Position numbers and translations under genes: made by a program. Below, in pieces: positions 16,646 to 24,718 of a stretch of 64,000 bases of DNA (position 1 is its first letter; each line of letters starts with the position of its first letter). Origin of the DNA: Candidatus Mailhella excrementigallinarum (GTDB lineage Bacteria; Desulfobacterota; Desulfovibrionia; Desulfovibrionales; Desulfovibrionaceae); contig CALUUZ010000014.1 in NCBI GenBank assembly GCA_944324075.1, forward strand, positions 18,484-82,483, in the 5' to 3' direction. Under the pieces are notes generated by a model. It was given only the letters and a program-made list of their open reading frames with translations, was not told the DNA's origin and ran no database searches.

Positions 16646-17518
16646 GTGCATTTCATCAAAAGCGGCGCATGGCTTGACGAGCTTCTGCTCGATGACTGCC
16701 CCGGCATGGATCTGACCGTGGAAATGCTGGGCATCGACGACAGGCCCGGTTTCATGATCTTCAGCCCGAAGTCGGATTGCGTCGTTTCCGGCGCGGAAGA
16801 GGCCGCCCTGCTGCTGGAGCGCTGCGGCCTGGCCGTTACCCGGCATGTCCGCAACGGCGACCGCGCCGGGGCGGGACAGCCGCTCCTCGAAGCGCGGGGA
16901 AACGCCGCCGGGCTGCACCGGGGCTGGAAGATCAGCCAGACGCTCATGGAGTACATGAGCGGCATCGCCACCCGCGCGGCGCGCATGGCCGACGCGGCGC
17001 GGGCCGTCAGTCCGCGCGTCCGGGTCGCCGTCACGCGCAAGAATTTTCCGGGCGCAAAGCGCCTCTGTCTGGAAGCCGCCGTCAGCGGCGGAGCCGTGGT
17101 GCATCGCCTCAACCTGTCGGATTCCGTGCTTGTTTTCGATCAGCACCGCGTCTTTCTCGACGACGCGGGCACAGATGCCCCGGACGCTCTGCGGGCCTTC
17201 GCCCGGCGCATTCCGGAATTCCGCGCCGCCCTGCCGGAAAAAAAGCTCTGCGCCGAGGTGGACAGCCCGGAAGACGCCCTGCTGCTGGCCCGGGCGGGCA
17301 TCGACATCGTGCAGTGCGAAAAGTTTCCCTGCTCCCTTCTGGCCGAAACCGTGCGCGAGCTGCGCGCGGCAAGGCCGGGCATCCTTGTTCTGGCGGCGGG
17401 CGGCATCAACGGGGACAACGCGGCGGACTACGCCGCCTCCGGCGCGGATGAACTGGTGACCACCTGGCCTTATTTCGGCAGACCGGCAGACATCAAGGTC
17501 CGCATGACCGCGCTCTGA
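16646..17518 (+). CDS. modD: ModD, nicotinate-nucleotide pyrophosphorylase-like protein of molybdate operons
   Basis: The start is GTG 16646, five bases after an AAAAAGGAG ribosome site, giving 290 aa. The fold is that of quinolinate phosphoribosyltransferase (NadC): an N-terminal LLDDCPGMDLTVEMLG segment, AGAGQPLLEARGNAAGLHRG with the sandwich domain, then a TIM-like barrel with TRKNFPGAKRL in place of NadC's TRKTTPGLR, and AEVDSPEDALLLARAGIDIVQ. In ModD the quinolinate-binding residues have changed; its reaction is not established, but it accompanies modABC in Desulfovibrio, Rhodobacter and relatives. Placement right after modB supports the name. Confidence 0.88.
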   Translation: MHFIKSGAWLDELLLDDCPGMDLTVEMLGIDDRPGFMIFSPKSDCVVSGAEEAALLLERCGLAVTRHVRNGDRAGAGQPLLEARGNAAGLHRGWKISQTLMEYMSGIATRAARMADAARAVSPRVRVAVTRKNFPGAKRLCLEAAVSGGAVVHRLNLSDSVLVFDQHRVFLDDAGTDAPDALRAFARRIPEFRAALPEKKLCAEVDSPEDALLLARAGIDIVQCEKFPCSLLAETVRELRAARPGILVLAAGGINGDNAADYAASGADELVTTWPYFGRPADIKVRMTAL

Positions 17519-17727
17519 TTCCGCCTGCCCTTCCCTTCCGCACCACACGCGCCGGAACGGCCTCCGTTCTCCGGCTCTTGGCTTTTATCCGGGATTCTGC
17601 TATCCTGTAGCGATTTCAGCGTATAATCATCCGAGGAACACTCTCCGGAGCGGAGCCCGGCAGACCCGCCGTCCCGGCCGCTTCCGTTCTCCGTCCGCCG
17701 CAATATGCCTCATCAATGAAGGATAAC

Positions 17728-19419
17728 ATGACCGATACCGCCCCTGACGAAAAGCTCGACATCACCGCCCCCGAAAACGCGCTTCCCCCGCTTGCCCTTG
17801 AAGATCTCCCCGAAACCATGCGGGAAGCCTGTTCCCGCGCCTCGTGGACGCGCCTCATGCCCGTGCAGGCCCACGCTCTGCCCTATCTCATGGCCGGGCG
17901 CGACATCATGGTCCAGTCCCGCACGGGCAGCGGCAAGACCGGAGCCTACCTGCTTCCCCTGCTCGATCGCCTTGACCCCGGGCACAGGGGCGTGCAGGCG
18001 CTGATTCTCGCTCCCACGCGCGAACTGGCCGTGCAGGTGGAACGTGAGGCCGAAACGCTGTTTGAAGGCACGGGCCTCGGCGTCTGCGCCCTTTACGGCG
18101 GCGTGGGCTACGGCAGGCAGCTCGACGCGCTCAGGGCGGGCGTGCAGGTGGTGGTGGGCACGCCGGGCCGTGTGCTGGATCACCTTCTGCGCCGCACGCT
18201 GTCGCTCGACGCTCTCGAAACGCTGGTCTTTGACGAGGCCGACCGCATGCTGTCCATCGGCTTTTACCCGGACATGAAGGAAATCCAGCGTTATCTGCCG
18301 CGCCGGCCGCTGCCGGCCGCGCTCTTTTCCGCCACCTATCCGGCCCATGTGCTGAATCTGGCCGGGGAATTCCTGCGCGATCCGCAGATGCTCAGTCTGT
18401 CCCAGGGGCAGGTGCATGTGGCCGCCATTCAGCATCTGTACTGCGAATGCCGCCCCATGGACAAGGATCGCGCTCTGGTGCGCCTGCTGGAAACGGAAAA
18501 TCCCGCATCCGCCATTATTTTCTGCAACACCAAGGCCAACGTGCATTATGTCGCGGGCGTGCTTCAGGGCTTCGGTTACAGCGCGGACGAACTTTCCGCC
18601 GATCTGTCCCAGGGCAGGCGCGAGGAAGTGCTGGACAGGCTGCGCCGGGGCAAGGTGCGCCTGCTGGTGGCCACCGACGTGGCCGCGCGCGGCATAGATA
18701 TCCCCGATCTCTCCCACGTCATCCTCTATGAGCCGCCGGAAGACCGGGAATCCTACATCCACCGCGCGGGACGCACCGGACGGGCGGGAGCCGCGGGCAC
18801 GGTCATCTCTCTGGTGGACATCATGCAGAAGCTGGAAGTGGAGCGCATCGCCCGCTTCTACAGGATCGACCTCATCCCCATGACGCCCCCGACCGATGAG
18901 GACGTTTCCCGCGCCGTGGCCCAGCGCGTCACCGCCCTGCTGGAAAGCAGACGCCGCGCCTGCACCGGCCTGCAGATGGAGCGGGTGCGCCGCTTCCTCC
19001 CTCTGGTGAGGGAACTTGCCGAAGGAGAGGACGAGGAGCAGCTTCTGCTGCTGGCCCTGCTGCTGGACAGCGACTACCAGCAGAGTCTCGGCATGGCTCC
19101 GGTGACGCCCCGGCCCGTGCGGGCCTCGGACGGCGGGGAGGGTTCCCGCCGCAGCGGGGAGCGCCGCAAGGATCGCGGAGAGCGTCGCAGGCCGCGGCGC
19201 GGCTCTTCCTCCAGGGACGCGGGGGAAGGAGAGACTGCTCCCGCTCCCGCGCGGGAAACGCCGCCTGAAAGCCCGGCGCCGGCCGCTCCGGCCGGAGGAG
19301 AATCCGGCGAAGCGGGCGCTCCCGGAAAGCGCCGTCGCCGCCGCCCGCGCCGCAAGTCCCCCGCCGGGGATGGAAACGGCGCCGGAGGGGCGGGAGAAAG
19401 CGTTCCGGCGGAATCGTAA
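17728..19419 (+). CDS. DEAD-box ATP-dependent RNA helicase
   Basis: I prefer ATG 17728 (563 aa), with AAGGA five bases upstream, over ATG 17716. All helicase motifs are present: Q motif (MPVQAHALPYLMAGRD), I (SRTGSGKT), Ia (PTRELAVQ), GG, Ib (GTPGRVLD), II (DEAD), III (SAT), IV (IIFCNT), V (TDVAARGIDIPD) and VI (YIHRAGRTGRAG). About 150 C-terminal residues form a basic, low-complexity tail (RRRRPRRK), typical of RNA-binding extensions in CsdA/RhlE-like enzymes. A role in ribosome assembly or mRNA decay is likely; the exact subclass is uncertain. Neighbouring trmI suggests an RNA-processing row. Confidence 0.92.
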   Translation: MTDTAPDEKLDITAPENALPPLALEDLPETMREACSRASWTRLMPVQAHALPYLMAGRDIMVQSRTGSGKTGAYLLPLLDRLDPGHRGVQALILAPTRELAVQVEREAETLFEGTGLGVCALYGGVGYGRQLDALRAGVQVVVGTPGRVLDHLLRRTLSLDALETLVFDEADRMLSIGFYPDMKEIQRYLPRRPLPAALFSATYPAHVLNLAGEFLRDPQMLSLSQGQVHVAAIQHLYCECRPMDKDRALVRLLETENPASAIIFCNTKANVHYVAGVLQGFGYSADELSADLSQGRREEVLDRLRRGKVRLLVATDVAARGIDIPDLSHVILYEPPEDRESYIHRAGRTGRAGAAGTVISLVDIMQKLEVERIARFYRIDLIPMTPPTDEDVSRAVAQRVTALLESRRRACTGLQMERVRRFLPLVRELAEGEDEEQLLLLALLLDSDYQQSLGMAPVTPRPVRASDGGEGSRRSGERRKDRGERRRPRRGSSSRDAGEGETAPAPARETPPESPAPAAPAGGESGEAGAPGKRRRRRPRRKSPAGDGNGAGGAGESVPAES

Positions 19420-19523
19420 AACCTGCGGGCGGAACAGGGGAACCTGCCCGGCAGATGCCTCCGACAGCGGAATATTCTGGAGAACAACCCCCAGCAAGAG
19501 CTGCTCCCCCGAGGGAGTCGACG

Positions 19524-20141
19524 ATGAGCAAAGACGACGAAACGCAAGAGAGCGCCCCGGCCTCCCCGCCTGATGTTCCCGCTCAGGGGAACGCGAGGCG
19601 GGAAGACCGGGGGACGCACGAACATGCTCCGCCGGGAAACAGGGTTCCCGAATGTCTGACCAGAGTCGCTCCGGTCACGGTTCCGCCCACCAGAATCCAG
19701 GTTTCCCCCGAAGTGCTGGCGGACAATTTTCAGGCTCTGCTGGAATCCGTGAGCCGGACCGAAGCGTTCGGCATCCTTGAGCTGGGACGCTTTCGGTTCG
19801 GGCTGCGCAGGCGCATGGGCCGGGAGCTTCTGGCCCTGTATGCGGGCCTGTGGAACCTTGCCCTTCGCCGCTCCTTTCCGCACGACTACGAGGAAATCTT
19901 CCGGACATGGCTTCTGCGCGAGAAAGCAAGGCTTCCCGCCCGCCGCCGGCGCGAATGGGAAAAACGCATCCTCCAGTATGTGGATTCGCTCCGTCAGTAC
20001 GGCGACGCGGACTTTTCCGAGCCGAGCCGTCACATCACCGGCCTGCTGGAAGCGGATGAGGCGCGCTCCAGACGCATCTCGTTCGGCATGGCGCTTTATG
20101 TCCGCCGGATATACACCTACTTTTTCGATCACCTGCTCTGA
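19524..20141 (+). CDS. Protein of unknown function, 205 aa
   Basis: I do not recognise it. The start at 19524 is supported by GAGGGAG. The first 60 residues are polar, proline-rich and probably disordered. The rest is helical and strongly basic with aromatics: FGILELGRFRFGLRRRMGRE, LYAGLWNLALRRSFP, WLLREKARLPARRRREWEKR and FGMALYVRRIYTYFFDHLL. There is no signal peptide or membrane segment. It stands between the helicase and trmI on the same strand, 35 bp before trmI, so it may be co-transcribed and bind nucleic acid. That is inference from charge and context. Confidence 0.75.
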   Translation: MSKDDETQESAPASPPDVPAQGNARREDRGTHEHAPPGNRVPECLTRVAPVTVPPTRIQVSPEVLADNFQALLESVSRTEAFGILELGRFRFGLRRRMGRELLALYAGLWNLALRRSFPHDYEEIFRTWLLREKARLPARRRREWEKRILQYVDSLRQYGDADFSEPSRHITGLLEADEARSRRISFGMALYVRRIYTYFFDHLL

Positions 20142-20175
20142 ACCCATGCGGCCCGGCCCGCGAAAAGGAACTGTC

Positions 20176-21075
20176 ATGCCCCGGTACGGCGATTTGGTCA
20201 TATTGCTCTCTCCACGCGGCAAACGCCGCATGATGCGCGTCGAAGAAGGCAGGGACTGGCACACCCAGGACGGCGTCGTCAGCATGGCCGATCTGGCGGC
20301 CGCAGCCTTCGGGAGCGAGGTGCGCACCTCGCTCGGCGTGCCCTTCCGCGTGCTGCGCCCCCAGCTCCACGATCTGATCATGGGCATCAAGCGCCAGACG
20401 CAGATCATGTATCCCAAGGACATGGGGCTGATCTGCCTCAAGCTCGGCGTGGGCGCGGGCCGCACCATACTTGAGGCGGGTTCCGGTTCGGGCGGGTTCA
20501 CCATCGCCCTGTCCTGGTTCTCCGGCCCCGCCGGACGCGTGCATACCTTCGAAGCGCGCGAGGAGTTCCACAAACTGGCGCGCCGCAACCTCGACTGGGC
20601 GGGCGTGGGGGAAAACGTCTCCCTGCACCTGCGGGACATCGGGGACGGCTTCGGGCTTGACGATCCCGCCGTTCTCAACGGTCAGAAGGCGGACGCGCTC
20701 TTTCTCGACGTGCGCACGCCCTGGGAATATCTGGATCACGCGCTGGAAGCTCTGGTTCCGGGCGCGCCGCTGGCCTTCCTGCTGCCCACCGTGGATCAGG
20801 TGTCCAGACTCCTGCTCGCGCTGGAACGCGGCCCCTTTGAGGAAACAGAAGTGTGCGAGATTCTCGTCCGCCCCTGGAAGCCCGTGCCCGACCGCCTGCG
20901 CCCGGCGGACCGCATGAGCGCCCACACCGGCTTTCTCGTCTTCAGCCGCCATCAGGAACGCTCCCCCCTGTGGGACGAGCATCTGGTGCTCGGCACACGG
21001 GAACGCAAACAGCACGCCGCGCGCCTCGCCAGGCTCGGACAGACGGAAGAACCGGAAGAAGATAACCTGGAATAG
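20176..21075 (+). CDS. trmI: tRNA (adenine-N1)-methyltransferase TrmI
   Basis: ATG 20176 with AAGGA upstream gives 299 aa. The N-terminal beta domain (PRYGDLVILLSPRGKRRMMRV) is followed by IMYPKDMGLICLKLGVGAGRTILEAGSGSGGFT, where EAGSGSGG is the SAM-binding loop, and by ALFLDVRTPWEYLDHAL holding the catalytic Asp, which match bacterial and archaeal TrmI. It methylates A58 (or A57/58) in the T-loop of tRNA. The acidic tail EEPEEDNLE is extra. The longer frame to the left is a shadow of the preceding gene. Confidence 0.92.
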   Translation: MPRYGDLVILLSPRGKRRMMRVEEGRDWHTQDGVVSMADLAAAAFGSEVRTSLGVPFRVLRPQLHDLIMGIKRQTQIMYPKDMGLICLKLGVGAGRTILEAGSGSGGFTIALSWFSGPAGRVHTFEAREEFHKLARRNLDWAGVGENVSLHLRDIGDGFGLDDPAVLNGQKADALFLDVRTPWEYLDHALEALVPGAPLAFLLPTVDQVSRLLLALERGPFEETEVCEILVRPWKPVPDRLRPADRMSAHTGFLVFSRHQERSPLWDEHLVLGTRERKQHAARLARLGQTEEPEEDNLE

Positions 21076-21105
21076 TGGTGAGGCTCCGCCTCCCCACGCC
21101 CCTCC

Positions 21106-21336
21106 GGCAGGGACCATTAACTGCCGGAGGCGCGAGCGTTAGCGAGCCTGGAGCGACGACCCCCCGCCGCATGGAATGCGGCATGGAGGGGGGCGAGGAG
21201 CGGAAGTAATGTCTCGCGAAGCGCGGTCGAGAGCGGCGAAGCCGCGCGAGACGAAGCGTAGCCAGCCGTCGAGCGAGGGAGCCTTTCGCCGCACTGGAAG
21301 TGCGGCTGTCTTCGCGGCAACGAATGTTGCCGCATA
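21106..21336. repeat. Family II repeat, full-length copy
   Basis: It reads CCGGAGGCGCGAGCGTTAGC, the palindrome GCGAGCGTTAGCGAGC, a CCCCCCGCCGCATGGAATGC core, CTCGCGAAGCGCGGTCGAGA, GCCGCACTGGAAGTGCGGC and finally GGCAACGAATGTTGCC. It is the same element as 9714-9936 in opposite orientation. It occupies the 320-bp gap between trmI and the ABC-F gene; only the last 60 bases remain for an ABC-F promoter. Confidence 0.85.
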
Positions 21337-21395
21337 ACTCACGGTGCGGCAGGCTCTCAGTATACTGATAACAACTCCGCCCCACAATAAACGCC

Positions 21396-23381
21396 ATGAA
21401 CATTACTCTTCAGAATATCTGCAAATCTTACGGCGGCAAGGACATTCTGTCCGACTTCTCCCTTGACGTGCTGGACGGCATGCGGCTCTGCATCTGCGGT
21501 CCGAACGGCAGCGGCAAGTCCACGCTCATCCGGATCATGGCGGGCGCGGCCCAGCCCGATGCGGGCCGGGTCATCGTGCCCCGTGAATGCCGGGTGGGCT
21601 ATGTGGAACAGATTCTTGACGACGATGCCCTGAATACTCCCCTGCTGTCGTGGGTGCAGAGCGCCCTGCCGGACTGGGGCGACTTCTGGACGGAGTGGGA
21701 AAAGGCCCACGCAGCCGGAGACGAAGCCGCGCTGACCCGGCTCATGGCCCGTCAGCACGATCTGGAAGCCCGCTACGGATACAACCCGGAGCAGAAGGCG
21801 CAGACCGTGCTTTCCGGCCTCGGCTTCGACAGATCGAAATGGGCGCAGCCTCTGGCGCAGCTTTCCGGCGGCTGGCGCGAACGGGCCAAGCTGGCCAGGG
21901 TGCTCACCGCCGGAGCGGACGTGCTGCTGCTGGACGAACCCACCAACCACCTCGACCTTGACGCCGTGGAATGGCTGGAAGAATTCCTGCTGGAATTCAG
22001 GGGAGCCATGGTCTTTGTGGCGCATGACCGCGTGTTCATGGATCACGTCGGCACGCATATCCTGTATATGGGCGGCAGCCGTCCCGTTTTCCGCAAGGCC
22101 ACGTTCAGCCAGTTTCTGGAAATGCAGGACGAAATCGACGAGCAGCGGGAACGCGAGGCCAGGCGGCTGGCGGAGGAAATCGACCGCAAGATGGATTTTG
22201 TGCGGCGCTTCAAGGCCAAGGCCACCAAGGCCCGGCAGGCCGCCTCACGCCAGAAGATGGCCAAAAAACTGGAAAAGGAACTGGAACAGTACCAGCCCGA
22301 AGCAAGGCGGAAGGAACTGTCCTTCAAATGGCCGGAAGCCGCCCGCTCGGAAAAGGTGGTGCTCGCGGCGGCGGACCTGGCCTTCCATTTTCCGGACGGC
22401 AAGGTTCTGTGGCCGCCCCTGACCTTTACCCTGTTCCGGGGGCAGCGCATCGGGCTGGTGGGGCATAACGGCTGCGGCAAGTCCACCCTGCTGAAAATCC
22501 TGGCGGGCAGGCTGGCCCGCACGGGCGGCAGCGTCAGCAGCGGATCGCTCACCAGACTGGGGTATTACAGCCAGCAGCAGACCGAAACGCTGGATATCAA
22601 GGGAACCGTGCTCGGAGAAATGCGCCGCCTGTCCGATCCGCGCACCACGGAAGAGGAGCTGATGAGCGTGCTGGGCTTGTTCCTGCTCGGGCAGGGCTAC
22701 TTTGACCGCTTCATCTCCACCCTGTCCGGCGGCGAGCGCAGCAGGCTGGCCCTGGCGGTGCTCTTTCTCGCCCGCTGCAATCTGCTGGTGCTGGACGAAC
22801 CCACCAACCATCTTGATCTGGAAAGCCGGGAAGCCCTCATCGAAGCCCTGGACAACTTCGACGGCACCCTGCTGGTGGTGGCGCACGACAGGCATCTGCT
22901 GGCCGAGGTCGTGGACGAGATATGGGAAATCACCGACAGGGGCATCCATGTCTACGAGGGCGGATTCGAGGAATACGACGCAGCCCGCCATGCCGCAAAG
23001 GCGGCAGAAAAGGCCGCGAAGAGCGAAACGGCGGCCCAGGACGGAAGCACCGGCCTGTCCCGCGAGGACCTGAAGCGCATCAAGCGGGAACAGGCTGAAC
23101 AGCGCAACGCCCTGTACAAGAAGCTCAAGCCCCTGCAGGAGAAGTACAGAAGGGACGAGGCGGACATGGAAGCCACGCTGACCCGCCTCGGTGAAGTGGA
23201 AAACCTGCTTGCCGATCCCGACGTCTACGCCGACGGAGCAAAAGCTTCCGCCCTGCTCAGGGAGTTTCACGAACTTCAGACAAGGAGCGAGGGGCAGTTG
23301 GAAGCTCTGGGCGAACTGGAAGCGCAGATTTCCGCGCTGGAAGCGCAGCGCGCCGCGCTGAGCCTGGGCGCGGAGGAATAA
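21396..23381 (+). CDS. ABC-F family ATPase (ribosome-associated, Uup/EttA group)
   Basis: The 661-aa soluble protein has two nucleotide-binding domains and no membrane segment. NBD1 has Walker A GPNGSGKST (near residue 38), signature LSGGWRERAKLA and LLLDEPTNHLDLDAVEWLEE. NBD2 has GHNGCGKST, signature LSGGERSRLALA and LVLDEPTNHLDLES. Between them is the charged interdomain linker (KMDFVRRFKAKATKARQAAS). After NBD2 comes a lysine/glutamate-rich coiled coil (about 100 residues), as in Uup or YheS, often a nucleic-acid-binding arm. ABC-F proteins act on the ribosomal E site or in DNA stability. Start 21396 lies in a purine-poor leader, so the ribosome site is weak. Confidence 0.92.
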   Translation: MNITLQNICKSYGGKDILSDFSLDVLDGMRLCICGPNGSGKSTLIRIMAGAAQPDAGRVIVPRECRVGYVEQILDDDALNTPLLSWVQSALPDWGDFWTEWEKAHAAGDEAALTRLMARQHDLEARYGYNPEQKAQTVLSGLGFDRSKWAQPLAQLSGGWRERAKLARVLTAGADVLLLDEPTNHLDLDAVEWLEEFLLEFRGAMVFVAHDRVFMDHVGTHILYMGGSRPVFRKATFSQFLEMQDEIDEQREREARRLAEEIDRKMDFVRRFKAKATKARQAASRQKMAKKLEKELEQYQPEARRKELSFKWPEAARSEKVVLAAADLAFHFPDGKVLWPPLTFTLFRGQRIGLVGHNGCGKSTLLKILAGRLARTGGSVSSGSLTRLGYYSQQQTETLDIKGTVLGEMRRLSDPRTTEEELMSVLGLFLLGQGYFDRFISTLSGGERSRLALAVLFLARCNLLVLDEPTNHLDLESREALIEALDNFDGTLLVVAHDRHLLAEVVDEIWEITDRGIHVYEGGFEEYDAARHAAKAAEKAAKSETAAQDGSTGLSREDLKRIKREQAEQRNALYKKLKPLQEKYRRDEADMEATLTRLGEVENLLADPDVYADGAKASALLREFHELQTRSEGQLEALGELEAQISALEAQRAALSLGAEE

Positions 23382-23948
23382 ATCCCCGGCCCGCCCTGAC
23401 GCCCCGGGACGTTTTGTTATTGAAAGGCTCTGTTCAAGTTTACGGTTGGCAAAGAGAAGTATGCTCCTTTAACCGCCGGAGGCGCGAGCGTTAGCGAGCT
23501 TTGAGCGACGCCCCCCCGCCGCATGGTCATGCGGCATGGAGGGGGGGGCCGACCGAAAGGCGCAAAGCGTTCCCGTTGGGCGAGTCTTCGAGCCCTTACG
23601 GGAATCGAGAGCAGAGATGAGGAGCGGAAGCCATGCCTCGCGAAGCGCGGTCGAGAGCGGCGAAGCCGCGCGAGACGAAGCGTAGCCAGCCGTTGCCAAA
23701 GGCGGCCTTTCACCGCACTGGAAGTGCGGTTGCCGTCACGGCAACGAATGTTGCCGCGGAAACCGGGACAGATGACTGTATCAGCCAGAAACTTTAACAC
23801 AGCAAGCCAGGCCCCTGTGTTCTGGCCCGCAGGTTTCACGCCGCCGCCGAAGCTGTACGCCGCAAGTGAACTGCGGCTGCTCCGGCGGCTCTGCTTCAGT
23901 CTTGCCCCGCTCGACTGAAACAGAGCATTTCATAAGCAAAATGCTCTA
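23382..23948. repeat. Family II copy followed by a family I copy
   Basis: The family II element (about 23462-23760) has GCGAGCGTTAGCGAGC, an eight-G run near 23540, the CTCGCGAAGCGCGGTCGAGA block and GGCAACGAATGTTGCC at 23735-23750. A family I element follows (about 23770-23948) with GTGTTCTGGCCCGCAGG and GCCGCAAGTGAACTGCGGC, ending in the hairpin GAGCATTTCATAAGC and ATGCTCTA. Its CTA at 23946-23948 is the TAG stop of the potassium channel gene on the minus strand. No gene in 560 bp. Confidence 0.85.
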
Positions 23949-24626
23949 TCTTCGTGAAGAGCTTCCGGCGCGGCTCACAATGGAGGAAATCACCACCAGC
24001 GAATACATGTTGCCCGCCAGCGCGGCGAGAATCGTGGCATTTCTGGCCACCCAGCTTACGGGCACGATATCCCCGTATCCCACGGTCAGGATGGTGATGT
24101 AGCTGAAGTAGAACAGGTCGTTCATGATGTTCTCGTTCCGCCCCAGCCCGGAAAAGGAGCCGGGGGTATGGAACTCGATGCCCAGAAAGAGAAAATAGCT
24201 GCAGTACCCCAGGAGCAGAAAGCCGCTCAGACCAGCGTAAACGGCCTCGCGCCCGGCGTTGGACATGCGCCACAACTGACGGAACAACTCTCCCGTCACG
24301 CCCGCGAAGAAGGCGAAATACAGCCCCGTGAGGCCCGGCTCGAACTCGAAGGGCAGCAGAAACCCGGCCACGCGGCAGAACATGAGGCCCGCCGCGCAGC
24401 ACAGGAACACCCTGAGCAGGATGCGGTTCGTCTCAAACAGCGCCAGCGCCGCCAGAAGCTGAAACGGCAGATAGAGAAACTGGGCAATCCCTCCGTAGAT
24501 ATTTGAGGGAAAGAGCATGTTCAGCACAAACACGCACAGCAATGACCCCAGCAGAAGCTCATAGCGTATTCCGTGCAGCATCCGATGAAAGGCGATCAGG
24601 CGGGAAAACAGCGGATGAAACGGCAT
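23946..24626 (-). CDS. Two-TM potassium channel family protein
   Basis: The 226-aa membrane protein has about six hydrophobic segments. A pore helix and selectivity filter TVGYGD at residues 181-186 is followed by a last helix (ARNATILAALAGNMYSLVVISSIV). There is no RCK/TrkA-N regulatory domain; the protein stops shortly after the last helix. The family (ion_trans_2) passes K+ across the inner membrane. The stop TAG lies in the end of a family I repeat. It sits 92 bp after ftsY on the same strand, but a functional link is not evident. Confidence 0.88.
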   Translation of the reverse strand: MPFHPLFSRLIAFHRMLHGIRYELLLGSLLCVFVLNMLFPSNIYGGIAQFLYLPFQLLAALALFETNRILLRVFLCCAAGLMFCRVAGFLLPFEFEPGLTGLYFAFFAGVTGELFRQLWRMSNAGREAVYAGLSGFLLLGYCSYFLFLGIEFHTPGSFSGLGRNENIMNDLFYFSYITILTVGYGDIVPVSWVARNATILAALAGNMYSLVVISSIVSRAGSSSRR

Positions 24627-24718
24627 GACTCAGGCATCCCCGCGTTTTCTGCATGACGAAGCGCCCCCGGCGCATGACGCCCGTTCCGGCGGGCGAATCC
24701 CGTTTCTCGTTCCGTCCT

